This document shows positions 24,243 to 35,222 of a stretch of 64,000 bases of DNA, piece after piece. Source of the stretch: Homarus americanus. Lineage: Eukaryota; Arthropoda; Malacostraca; Decapoda; Nephropidae. The stretch covers positions 1,347,530 through 1,411,529 of the forward strand of contig NW_024735554.1 of assembly GCF_018991925.1 (NCBI RefSeq). Reading direction: 5' to 3'. The stretch's first letter is position 1; each line of letters begins with the position of its first letter. The translations under genes and the position numbers were made by a program. Under the pieces are notes generated by a model. The model was given only the letters and a program-made list of their open reading frames with translations. It had not been told where the DNA came from and did no database searches.

Positions 24243-24675
24243 TAAGTTCAATCAGATTGGAAGACTATAAAACGATTGCTTGTGGAAATATGTAGATATG
24301 CTTAGACGATTAATATGCAGGAATATTTTGAAATACCTTTAAATAAAGTATAATTAAGACAACAATAAATACTCCATCCAGCATGAGAGGAGCGAGGTGT
24401 TCCGTGTGACCAGCTGCCGTGATGGAGCACCGGTCAGAGGCTTGGTGCTGCTGCCAGTTCGCTTCACAGCCTCTCTCACAGCCAATCTGCCCTTTGATGC
24501 TCGCCAAGCATATATTGCACACATCTGCACACAGTTAACTCAAATGATATACGCCATTCACTATTACGTATTCAGTATAACACATATTACTCACTGGTTT
24601 ATTGAGTAGGAGAGTGAAGAGTGTATGAACGTTGCTGTATATGATTTAACCAGATTCGTCATATATATTGAGAGG

Positions 24676-24868
24676 TGTGGCCCCAGGCCTCCCTATCGTG
24701 GACGGATTAACACATAGCTGGTGTTGTTGAGTCTCAGGGGCAGTTATCACTGGGTACCTGGGACCTCACTGTGTGAAGGTTAGCTTGGGTAAGACTCAGT
24801 TGTTACTGCCCAGTTGTTTTTCACTGACTTAAGAACTGTTCACCATTATTCAACACTGGTTCCACTGT
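24676..24868 (-). mobile_element. Family C fragment, copy 4
   Basis: On the minus strand it matches about 18,570-18,760 of copy 1: ggaaccagtgtt, cttaagtcagtga, taaccttcacacagtgaggt and gtgttaatccgtc are shared. The 3' end with AATAAA is absent. A (GT)n follows at about 24,868-24,882. Confidence 0.65.
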
Positions 24869-24882
24869 GTGTGTGTGTGTGC

Positions 24883-25317
24883 ACTAACCTAACCTTCGCG
24901 ATTAAAGGCCTGCGTTGTTGAAGCGCAGTAATACATTATAATCTCAACATCAACATCTCAGACTATGAGTTTCTACCGAGTCAATACAAGGGAAGAGGTA
25001 CCCAACTTTCCTATAATAGAATCACTGAAACTTAAGATCTTTTATTGACAGCAGACAAACAGACACGCAACAAAGACGAAATGAACTTTGGGGTTAAAAA
25101 TTGTAGAATGGAAAAAAATCACTTAAATCATTTTGACCAGGGTAATTAGCAATCTCTATTACCACTTAATTAATTATAACAAGTCATCACTCACGGGTTA
25201 ATTCATATAATTAATGACTTATGACTCAATCTCATCAGCGGCAGCCAAGTAGATTCGGGAGAGCCTTGTGAGTTTAACGTGATCATATTTAATTATGTTT
25301 GGAGACACTGATTAGAT
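24883..25317. other. Unassigned intergenic sequence
   Basis: No recognisable content. Confidence 0.45.
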
Positions 25318-25790
25318 CTGGTGGTGGTAGTGGTGATGGTGGTAGTGATGGTAGTGGTGGTGGTGGTGGTGGTGGTGGTGGTGGTGATGGTGATGGTGGT
25401 GGTGGTGGTAGTGATGGTAGTGGGGGTGGTAATGGTGGTGGTTGTGGTGGTGGTGGTTGTGATGGAGGTAGGGGTGGTAGTGGTGGAGGGAGTGGTGACG
25501 GTGGTGGTAGTGGTAGTGATGGTGATGGTGGTGGAATTCATGGTAGGGTGATGATGATGAAGATGAAGGTGTTTGGGATGATGGTGGTGATGATGATGGT
25601 GGTGTTTGGGGTGATGATGATGATGGTGGTGGTGATGATGGTGGTGTTTGGGGTGATGATGATCATCATCATCATGATGATCATGATGAAGGTGATGTTG
25701 ATCATGATGGTCATGGTGATATGATGATAGCGGTGATGATGATGGTGGTGGTGATGATGATGATGAAGGTGGTGGTAGTGGTGGTGGTGT
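25318..25790. repeat. GGT/GAT-rich trinucleotide array
   Basis: The left half (25,318-25,540) is dominated by ggt with agt/gat variants; the right half by gat/ggt. The plus strand carries nearly all the G. Long frames on both strands (Gly-, Val-, His- and Thr-rich) result from the triplet repeat. No gene. Confidence 0.95.
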
Positions 25791-26690
25791 TGTTGACCAT
25801 TCCATTATCGCTATCAATATAATTACCCCACAACCACAAACAGTCCCGATGAATATTGAAACGCCACAACTCATACTAAAATAAACATTACATCATTATC
25901 ACTACCACCAATGTTTATCTCACTAACTAAAGGCCACAAATCTTGCTACACTCTTCCGCCCCCTTCCCTCAGCCAGCCAAGATCCTCACCTATTTCCCGT
26001 AAACTATCTGGTAACGCATCTACAGTAGTACATATTGACACTGCCTTAACCAACATACAAGCGGCTAGCAACATTCCGTATCGTTCACCTGATCAGTAAA
26101 TTCTCTTATATTCACCTCCAAAATTCACTCTACCATATAAACACTCACATTCACCCCCAACATTCGCCCTACCATTAAACACACTCACATTCACCCTCAA
26201 CATTCAACCCACCACCACAGCACCAATCTTCGTACTCCAACATTTAGTCAAGCCATCCAAACACTCCCACTATCTCTCATCCATCATTTTTATTCAGCCT
26301 GGAAAAACAACCACTCCCTCGCTCCCGACATTCACACCATTATCCACTACCACGGTTTGTGTTGTGTTTGGTCGATCCAGCAAAAACGTTTCTCAAAAGC
26401 TTTCATGGTGTTTGAACAATATATAAGTATTTTGAATTGCATGTGAACCGTTTTATTTCTTTCGATCGTTGAAGAAAATGGGAGGAAACAAATATTAAGG
26501 TCAGATGTCTCAGGTGCTTAAACCTTTCGTATTTCAGGACCAGTTTCCGATAATCTTGACTATCAGCGGCGACTTGCAGCCAGAAAGTGTTTCATGGACA
26601 TTGATTTCCTTTAAGAGGCGTTGTACTGGGACTATCAACACGTGGTGAGCAAAACACTTTTTCTCTGGCCTAATCTGGAGCAAGAGAATG

Positions 26691-26693
<3 letters not shown>
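25791..26693. other. Intergenic sequence with weak 46-bp repeats
   Basis: Three degenerate copies containing cactcacattcacccyca occur at about 26,110-26,215. The remainder shows nothing recognisable. Confidence 0.4.

Positions 26694-26724
<31 letters not shown>
26694..26724. repeat. (CA)n microsatellite
   Basis: It directly precedes family C copy 2, as at 18,330-18,415. Confidence 0.9.
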
Positions 26725-26727
<3 letters not shown>

Positions 26728-27311
26728 CATCCTTGACCACCGGAGGGTTAGGACCTATCAGGAGCTGATCCTGCTGCACAGCTGCCCCCCTTGGCCAATG
26801 TTCGGCCTATTCCCCAAGTCCCTCTCCCCGACCCATCGTTTCAGAAAGAAGTGGGATCTGTGTTGAACAGTGATGAACAGTGTTTAAATCAGTGACTACG
26901 AGAAAATACAACACCACCTAGCAGAGAGTGAGGAGCCGTGACACCACCCCCACCACACAGTGTCTCCATGACCACATGAGGTCCTTCATGTCAACACCCG
27001 AGGACGAGTCACTACACAACGTGTACACCACACCACACCACCCGGTGTCTCCATAATCACGCGAGGTCCTTCATGTCAACATCTACGGACGAGTTATTGA
27101 ACCACGTGGCCTACGTGACTTCACAAAGTACGGCAAGAGACCAGCCCGGGTCATCAACTGTAAACTATAATAATTTGTATGTTAAATTTTAGTAATGAAA
27201 GCTTTTGTTAAAAGACCCACCCACCCCTTGTCTTTGTATGTAATAAGTCATTTTTGCCTAATGTATATTTTCAGCTTTCGGGCTGCAGAACTTTTTCAAT
27301 AAACCGTTAAT
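26725..27311 (+). mobile_element. Family C retroelement-like repeat, copy 2
   Basis: It begins ctacatccttgaccaccg, as in copy 1. It has two loose internal copies of a segment with gaggtccttcatgtcaacat, then the shared 3' region gaaagcttttgttaaa, cagctttcgggctgcagaac and AATAAA at 27,298-27,303. An (ATT)n tail and (CA)n follow. It lacks the expanded 45-bp array of copy 1 and encodes no recognisable protein. Confidence 0.7.
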
Positions 27312-27343
27312 TAATATTATTATTATTATTATTATTATTATTA

Positions 27344-27386
<43 letters not shown>
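27312..27386. repeat. (ATT)n and (CA)n tail arrays
   Basis: Two adjacent microsatellites follow the AATAAA of family C copy 2, in the same order as after copy 1. Confidence 0.9.
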
Positions 27387-27388
<2 letters not shown>

Positions 27389-27412
27389 ATGAAACCGTAG
27401 ATACGTGTTATA

Positions 27413-27664
27413 AATATAATAATAATAGTAATAGTTGCCCCGTCGTATTCTAGAATGGCCGACCCTAAGTTAACGAGCTGTATGATTCAGTGTCAAGGAA
27501 TAATTCAAATAGACCGGACAACTCGGCAACTCCAATTAACATGTAGGTTCCCAATTACTGCTGGCTAAACAAATGCAAATTACGTAAATAAATCTGCCGG
27601 GGTTCGAACCTAGGTCCAATCGATTGCGAGGCGAGCATGCCGACTATTACACCACAAGTCGCCA
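27413..27664 (-). mobile_element. tRNA-derived SINE, copy 1
   Basis: On the minus strand the head has an A-box-like tggtgtaatagtcggc and a perfect B box ggttcgaaccc. The body contains cagtaattgggaacctac, ccttgacactgaatcata and ctcgttaacttagggt, and the end is ggggcaactattac plus ATT units. The same head, body and tail occur in plus orientation at 53,599-53,962, so both boundaries are supported. The tRNA-like head would give an internal RNA polymerase III promoter; retrotransposition would need a partner LINE. Confidence 0.8.
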
Positions 27665-28408
27665 CAATGTTTAGACGGAAAATTAAACACAGGTAAACAC
27701 TGAACTGCACTGACAACAACTGGTCTTCCACAGGTACGCATGGTGGCGAGTTTGCTTGATTGTCAAGTTGACAAAATTAAAAAAAGTTGCATCCGTCGTT
27801 TATCATGGACTATTAAATAGGAAGGGTTTGTTATTTTAGACCGTAACAAGTTTGACCTGACAAGCAGAGAATTGTGTTTACTTGTGAATGTTTTTGTTTA
27901 TCAATTTGTTGTTCGTCAGCTCTCTTGGTCAATAATACAAGGTCACTGTTTATTCGACAGCCCTAAATGTTTACTATATCTTAGGACGTGTATTAAACAG
28001 GAATCTGAAAATATGTAGGAATAAAGTCTGACCATATCGTAAATGTTCTTCACAATCATCAGACTTTTTTCCACTGACTTTTAGGTTCCTGATTATTACA
28101 CGTCCTAAAAATAATATAGTCATCATTTACGGCTGTCGAATAAAAAAAATGACTATAATTGTTTCAACTTAGGTCTTGACAACATGACGCTGTAAGATTT
28201 CTCGGCATATGTCATAAATTAACGGCAGGAGTCAGCCCAAAAACACTATATTTAACACATCTAAAGATATAGTTTCCCGAGTTGCCTCCATATATAAAAA
28301 CCATTTGAGGATCCCGATGAAAAATGTGTAAAGTTTCGTGTTTGTAATAAAAAATGTACAAATTCCCTCAACAAAATTTACATCCTCTGGAAGACAAATA
28401 GTAGAGGT
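27665..28408. other. Unassigned AT-rich intergenic sequence
   Basis: No recognisable gene or repeat family. Confidence 0.45.
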
Positions 28409-28650
<242 letters not shown>

Positions 28651-29262
28651 ATATGTGATAGCAGAGACGGATTTACTAGTGAGAAGAGAACAGTGAAGTA
28701 ACAACGACTGTAATGATATAAACTACAAATAAAAAAATTTCATTGGGAAAAGAGGTGAACAAAACCCGCTAATGATCCAAACAAGTTCAACCCGTGGATG
28801 GTCAGGTCACGAGATTCTATGTAACGTCTTACTTTACCTAGACCAAAGGATAAAGATAAGGAACAAGGGCATTAGAAGACCACTGTAAAGGAGTTAAGTA
28901 GGATAGTGGCCTCAGTCTTTCATGGTTACACAGTTGGTAGAGAAATTTTCACATTTTGCATAATGCCCTTAAATTTTCCTATTTTGTAATTTTTTTTCCT
29001 GATAAAATCTATAAAAAAAATATTAAGTTTGTTCACCTACACGCCGCCATCACACAGTGTAGCCAAGAATAAGCCTTGTTGTATACCAGGAGGATAACCA
29101 AGCCTGTACTGCCCAGCCCTGCACTATTGACATGGTCGGAACCGATCTACTCTATCCCATGTCAAGTGAACAAGCAATAGTGTGTGAGTGCGAGAGTAAT
29201 AACACTCCAGCCAGCCATGTTCTGGTCCAGGATAGTAAAGGCACAATAACCTCCCCGACCCA
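28651..29262. other. Unassigned intergenic sequence
   Basis: No recognisable content. A frame at 29,132-29,341 runs into the following minisatellite. Confidence 0.4.
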
Positions 29263-29405
29263 TAGTACTGTGTTACACGAGGATGGCACTAATACTGTGT
29301 TACACGAGGATGGCACTAGTACTGTCCGAGGATGGCACTAATATTGTGTTACACGAAGATGGCACTGGTACTGTGTTACACGAGGATGGCACTAGTACTG
29401 TAACC
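29263..29405. repeat. 27-bp minisatellite, about five copies
   Basis: Units contain tactgtgttacacgaggatg, with starts at about 29,266, 29,293, 29,320 (shortened), 29,342 and 29,369. It abuts the inverted 5' end of the next CR1 fragment. Confidence 0.85.
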
Positions 29406-29406
29406 A

Positions 29407-29646
29407 CTGTAACCACGCCCTAATCCATTTTAGAGTGGATTAGGACGTGGTTACAGTACAGGAAACACCAAGTGAACATTAATGGCACTTAAAAATCCGA
29501 TTGGAGCAACGTCACTAGTGGAGTTCCGCAAGGCTCAGTACTTGGACCATTATTATTTATTATATACATAAACGACATAGATATCGACGTAGACAGCAAC
29601 ATAAGTAAATTTGCTGATGACATTTATGACACTGATGACACAAAAT
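29407..29646 (+). mobile_element. CR1 fragment with inverted 5' end
   Basis: From 29,436 the plus strand encodes WIRTWLQYRK, then [19 protein letters not shown] and the FADD active-site box near 29,609-29,620. It is the palm of a CR1 reverse transcriptase with an in-frame stop and an abrupt end near 29,646. Immediately upstream, 29,407-29,427 is the reverse complement of 29,436-29,456 with one mismatch and an 8-base loop. A short piece of the same element is thus inverted at its 5' edge. It is non-functional. Confidence 0.85.
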
Positions 29647-30079
29647 CTTTCGTCTAATGTTGATTTTTCATATGGTATAGAATAGATCGTCACTATTGAC
29701 GGTCATATAATTGGTTAAGGCTGAGGGTTTATTCAGAGCTTCCTGCTACTGTTCTGTAGTCATCACTTCTCCTAGTCACTAAGTGTATGTGGCATGGAGG
29801 AACACACACATGTTTTGGTTTTACAGGGCGAACCTTCATAAATTAATTGAATCAACTTGGGTATCCTCAAAACCACTCGATGTCCCGCACTCTCTTCTTC
29901 ACTCACAGGTTTTGCTGCTTCATGAGTGTTCATTCTCCCTCACCTCTGGTACTTCCATCAATCTTTCTCGTAACTATTCTTACAAATCTCGGAATTAATT
30001 GTCTATATTTATTTTTTCTTCTTCGCTTGCTATGTCTTTCTATGTATCTCTCTATCACATCAAATCAGCCTTCATCCAC
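29647..30079. other. Unassigned intergenic sequence
   Basis: Frames in this interval are not recognised. Confidence 0.4.
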
Positions 30080-30388
30080 ACATCACACATCCCTCATCCA
30101 CCCCATCACACCAGCCTTCATCCAACCTCTCATCACACCAGCCTTCATCCACCCTCACATCACACCAGCCCTCACCCACCACCACGCCAACCCTAATCAG
30201 CTCTCACACCAAGCAAGCCCTCACCCCTCACACCATGCTAACCCTCACACCACCCCTCACCCATCTTCAAACTAGCCCTCACCCCTCCTCACACTAGCCC
30301 TCACCCCTCACACCATACTAACCCTCACACCACCCCTCACCCATCTTCAAACTAGCCCTCACCCGTCCTCACACTAGCCCTCCGACTG
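30080..30388. repeat. C/A-rich minisatellite with ~80-bp higher-order duplication
   Basis: Short catcacaccagcc/ccctcaccc units expand into a longer block. The segment ending cccatcttcaaactagccct is present twice about 80-90 bp apart (30,215-30,390). Pro/His/Ser-rich frames are artefacts. Confidence 0.8.
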
Positions 30389-30616
30389 ACGCTAGCTAGA
30401 CAAACTGCATCACCATAATCGTAAAGGCATGAGGCCGCCATTAGGTAAGCACATCACAAAAGCAGTTGAGATGTTACGACCTCACTCCGCATAATGCTCT
30501 CATTAACCTCGCTACAATTTACCATTTTTTTTTCATCTCATGTGTAAGATGGAGGACTTTATTTTATTCCAATGCCCTCCCGCGTGTGTTTTAGGTTATT
30601 CTACTTGTTTCTTTAA

Positions 30617-30874
30617 CTTATCTTCAAAATCCATGAAGGTTTAAAGTTTCTTAGGGAGCATCTTGAAGTTAAAAGCGACCCACTAAATTTTTGGAAGCTT
30701 TCCGGCCCGTTGATGCTGAGTGCCGTGGCTCGAAACTTTCAGAATACCAGAGACAAGCTGTCCAAGTGGGGCTTTCATTGTTTATTGTCAATGTTTGCGC
30801 AGAAAGAGGGGTCAAACAGCCTCGGGGAGTTCATGGAAAGAGTCAAGAATGAAGAGCAGAAGAGTCTCTTTTAG
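30617..30874 (+). CDS. Unrecognised 85-codon open frame, possible exon or decayed transposase end
   Basis: A stop-to-stop frame begins after the TAA at 30,614 and ends at TAG 30,872-30,874. The first internal Met is at 30,713. Codon content is mixed and protein-like: FLREHLEVKSDPLNFWK is followed by SGPLMLSAVARNFQN and a Lys/Glu-rich end (FMERVKNEEQKSLF). The pattern D-P-x-x-F-W-K followed by V-A-R is loosely like the dimerisation end of hAT transposases, but the diagnostic following residues are absent, so I do not assign it. The stop overlaps a good splice-donor-like sequence (ttttaggtgagtg). No neighbouring exon or element end was identified. It may equally be chance. Confidence 0.25.
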   Translation, partial: LIFKIHEGLKFLREHLEVKSDPLNFWKLSGPLMLSAVARNFQNTRDKLSKWGFHCLLSMFAQKEGSNSLGEFMERVKNEEQKSLF

Positions 30875-32061
30875 GTGAGTGACAATCAGGGGAGAGTTTT
30901 CAAAGCGTGACAGATATAGTCTCTTTAGCAGTGAGTTAGTAAACAAAAGCTTTGGCACAAAAATTGACACTCAAACTGCCACCGTTTGATGTTTATCTCT
31001 GAGTCATACATAGAGGAAGGCTTTCACTATTCACTAAAACTGAAATGAAAAATATGGCAGTGAGTGAAAATAAATAGATGTATATAAATGAAAGAAGCTG
31101 TAAATTATTCATGAACGAGTTGATAATCTTGAATTCATTAGAGAATATAATAATCACAAAACAACAAGACGTTAAAACCATTATTTTTTAGGCCTTCGGA
31201 CACAGAGAATCATGAGCAGTTAATCTTATTTCACGTTGAATGGCCTTTGTGAGTCAGTCAGGTCAAGTAAATCTACCAACACCTCTGATTTTGTGTCTTT
31301 AACCCTTTTGATTGGTTTTGAGAATTATGAGATTTCTGGACAAGTTTGAAAATTTTATCAATGTTAATTAGAACCACAAATATTGTTTAGCACGAGGTAG
31401 TACAGGTGTGAGCAGAAGCAGCACTAGCGGGGTTGTACCTCATACTGTTGATGACACTCTTGATCTGTGAAATGTTTTTAGGTTAAACTTAGATCAAAGA
31501 AGCTGCTGGCATTCACTAAAGAGAGAGAGTCATGAACAAGTTGCCGCTCCCTTGCTTTCTGTACAAGACACTGAATAGGTAACATCCCATGCGATAGTCG
31601 ATAAAAACAAGTGTATCAGAAGAAGGGCTGGAGGATGGAACGTCTCACTGAAGTAAATGACCCTCACACTGACTCTCTCTCTTACTAGAACAGCTCCCTC
31701 GTCATCTCATTTTACCTTCATCCAATCACATGATGGTTGTCAATTAGTGTGAAGACTTATGACATTTGCTTAAGACAGATCTCAGGAGAGGATGGCTGTC
31801 TCCTCCTGGGTCACAGTGTTGGCCACTACTACAGTACTGTACACCCACCATCCGTAGAGCTAATCTCTCAGTCTCACGTTAGAGAGACTGTATACTGACA
31901 GAAAAAATATTGCTCTTGAGAAAAAGTGTTGTGAAACTATCAATAAGCTAACCAACCAGCATCATAAGTGGTTGTAGTAAAACTTGGCTGTTCTCCTTCA
32001 CCCCCAACAGGATGTAGTTATGATTAACTTTCGTTACCAGCATATAAAAAATCAATAAACA

Positions 32062-32065
<4 letters not shown>
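30875..32065. other. Unassigned intergenic sequence
   Basis: No recognisable gene, RNA or repeat. Confidence 0.45.

Positions 32066-32153
<88 letters not shown>
32066..32153. repeat. (TA)n microsatellite
   Basis: Nearly perfect TA run with one TACATA interruption near its right end. Confidence 0.95.
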
Positions 32154-33370
32154 TAATGCAACGTTGAGTTAGTAGGGACAGGATCACAGCTACACTTCAC
32201 CAGCCGCCAGATGCGGCCATCTCTGGTTTGGTTACATCCTGTGAATACTGAATTGTGTTCTCTAATACTCGAGCGACTCAGCTGGCGAAAGCTAAGATGT
32301 CTCACACAGGCTTCTGACCGTGGCCGTGTAGTCATTGCTGCTTTATTGTAAAAGAAACACTCACTGTTCGCTAACTGTGCTGTAATAAGTAAAAAAAAAT
32401 ACTTACTGGATTTTTTATTGAATTTTATAAGAAAAACAAAAGGATTCAATTAAACAATAAAGAAAAACAGAAACTTATAACGAGACAAACAAAATAATAA
32501 TGTCTAACCATAAGATTAAACAGTATTAAAAGACAAGGGTTAAGTTGCCTAGAGCTATACAAAGGACGATGATGAAGAAGCCAAGAAACACATCAGATGC
32601 ATTGATTAATATATCTTTTATAACTTGGGATGTATAAAAATTGCCCAGAAAGTTAAATAAAAATACTTATTAATATTACTCAACTTAACTAGGTAATAAT
32701 ATACTGTAGGATTAAATAAACCATAATTAACAAACCAATTTACCTTCTTCTAAATATACACAGAACCCCTTTATTAAACAGTGAACAGTCTAAGGAACTA
32801 ATATTACTACACGAAGAACATTTGAACAACTTGAGAAAAGACTAAGAAAAGAGAACTGCTAAGAGAGAGTGAGTGAGTGTGAATGTAGTGTGTGTGTCTG
32901 GTTCACCTTCAACGACCTGTCCTTTTGTGTGTGTGTACAGACCTTTGTATATACGGAGTTGATTATATGCGTGTATATGCGTGTATGGAAGTTAAAATAG
33001 ACTCTCATCTCGGTGTTGGTAAAAAGTTAGCTTTAGAGAAGAAAAGAACAAAATAAAATTTCACGGGTTTGTAGACACTCAGTTACATGGAAAGGTTTTG
33101 TGTGAGTGAAAAAAGAAATTCCTTTTCCTTGTGGAGTCACTCAGCAAAATTACACTAGAGTGTATTTCCCGCGCACAGTCGCCTGGAGTTGGTATAAAAT
33201 ATCACTCAATAGCTTCCTATGTTTGTGTGGCTGACATTCCATCATATAATCTCACTAATAGAGAGGAAAGCCAACACTTGCTCGAGCCCTCTGTTGTAAC
33301 CAAAGCCTAGTACCAACAACGAATATCGCATGAAGGGAAGAAAAACAAGGAGGGAAAATTCCGAGATACC

Positions 33371-33371
<1 letters not shown>
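32154..33371. other. Unassigned AT-rich intergenic sequence
   Basis: No recognisable content. Confidence 0.45.

Positions 33372-33436
<65 letters not shown>
33372..33436. repeat. (GA)n microsatellite
   Basis: About 32 uninterrupted GA units. Confidence 0.95.
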
Positions 33437-33439
<3 letters not shown>

Positions 33440-33892
33440 ACATTTTTTTTCAGGTCATTGTATTTACTATTATGAAAACCTGGGTAATTTTATCATTGCT
33501 CACAAGAAAAATAAATATTAAGAAACAAATTATGAAAACTCTTACCACGAAAACGCAGCTGTAGGTAACAATGGTCAGTCTGTACACGATAAAATACTCT
33601 AAAGTTTCTATAAAAGGTGAACACGTATCCAGCAGCAGTGGTGGGAGAAACAAACTGACTAATATATATTATAATTCACATCAAACTATAATAAATGCCC
33701 CAGAAACATAGATATATACAGGCGGCCCACAGGTGGACCTGCTCTTATCCTTCAGTACTCGAGGCTGTGGGGTGAGGAGGGTCTGAAGGTGTTGCCCACT
33801 TCTTCACACAGTTATACAAGTTTACCATATGACGCCAATCACTGATTAAAATGCCATTAAAAGTAGAAACGGAGGTTACACACTCACGCACA

Positions 33893-34240
33893 CGCGCCTA
33901 TGGACGAGTTAATGCAGCACCACGTGAGGTCCTTAATATCAACACCTATGGACGAGTTACTGCACCGTGTGAACACCACACCACCAGATGTCTCCATGAC
34001 CACGAGAGGCCCTTCATATCAACATCTATGGACGATTTACTACACCACGTGGCTTACGTGACCTCACACAGTAGGGCAAGAGACCAACTCCTGCCATCAA
34101 CTGTAACTATAATTTGTATGTTCAATTCGTGTTCTTTCTCCTTTTAGTAATGAAAGCTTTTGTTAAACGACCCAACCACCCACGTCTTTTTATGTAATAA
34201 GTCAATTCTGTCCAATGTTTAAACTCAACCCTTTGGCTGC
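33893..34240 (+). mobile_element. Family C repeat, copy 3
   Basis: It contains the family's gacgagttactgcacc-type internal units, cacgtgaggtcctt, gaaagcttttgttaaa and tatgtaataagtca, but the terminal AATAAA segment has decayed after 34,225. It is the most eroded of the plus-strand copies. Confidence 0.6.
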
Positions 34241-34395
34241 ACGCACGCACGCAATGTTTTCTCCATACACATACAGTCACTGTACACTATGGTATGACCA
34301 CCAATGTATTTATTCAGTCCAGTCTTGGAATCTTACTTAGCCTAAAGAGAATTACAGTGGCTGCCGGTGATGAGTTTTCTTTAAGTATTACATAT

Positions 34396-34422
34396 CTAAC
34401 CTAACCTAACCTAACCTAACCT
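34396..34422. repeat. Short interstitial (CCTAA)n run
   Basis: About five CCTAA units. TTAGG is the usual arthropod telomere unit, but this run is short, internal and flanked by unique sequence. Related runs occur at 39,876 and its allelic counterpart near 45,698. Confidence 0.9.
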
Positions 34423-34989
34423 ATATGCAGTAAGTTCCACAGCTGTAATGTAAAGTGGTCTAGAACATAGAACGTGAGGAATGTGACCTACTGTGTGAAG
34501 CAGAAGACATCAGGGAGATGGAAGGAATATTTCACAGTAAGTGAAGGCAAGAGGTTGTGAGTGACAGTGCTATTCACTCTGACGTCAAGATGCGAAATGT
34601 CAGCTTGAGTGAGGAAGGGAGAGTGAGATGCATAGTGACTGTGTACACACGCCCTCGCTCTCCTACCCTCATCTAATAACAGAGTTTCCTTATCTCCTCT
34701 ATTAAATGTGGCGGGGATGGGACTGGGAATCTGCCTTTAAAAACTTACCATTGCAGAGAATACATTACACAGTCACAGGGGATGGACACTGCCGGGGTGA
34801 GAGATGATGACTCAGAGGCAAGCTTAAAGTCGTGGCCTCAGAGTGCCTGGTGCGGGTGAGTTTTGTACCATCTCCTTCAATCTACTCTACCTCTTAAATT
34901 AAGAGTAAAAAGTATAATTTACCACGCACTTTCACTTTATATAATGTATAACGAACTTTCACATTATTTTTATTTTATTTATTTTTTAT
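34423..34989. other. Unassigned intergenic sequence
   Basis: No recognisable content. Confidence 0.4.
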
Positions 34990-35222
34990 CTTTTTTTCTT
35001 ACGGGGATTAGCCGTTGTGTTATGTTGTGTTGTCAATAGCAAGAGAATAAGTTGAGACCCTACAATTGTGTGTAAATGAAGCAGAAAGTCAGATCAGCAA
35101 CCTGGGACTTGGCACAATTTTTGTGATGCCATATGGCAGCAGGGTCTACCATGAGACAACACATTATGCTTCCAATATCTTCCCAGGCGGTAGTACCTCC
35201 CTGTATGGTAGCTGCCTACTAC
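34990..35222 (-). mobile_element. LINE family D 3'-region fragment
   Basis: The plus-strand text acggggattagc, tgtgttgtcaatagcaagag, caattgtgtgtaaatgaagc and cttccaatatcttcccaggc recurs at 38,725-39,155 and 44,551-44,975. On the minus strand it ends ggctaatccccgtaagaaaa, the terminus also seen at 10.4 and 63.8 kb. The middle (ATT)n portion of the other copies is missing here. Confidence 0.6.

Noticed and set aside
25293..25874. 193-codon His/Thr-rich minus-strand protein and 141-codon Gly/Met-rich plus-strand protein
   Set aside because: Both are readings of a GGT/GAT triplet array, which leaves many frames open.
34396..34422. Telomere
   Set aside because: Only about five CCTAA units, internal and flanked by ordinary sequence; short interstitial runs are common in arthropods.
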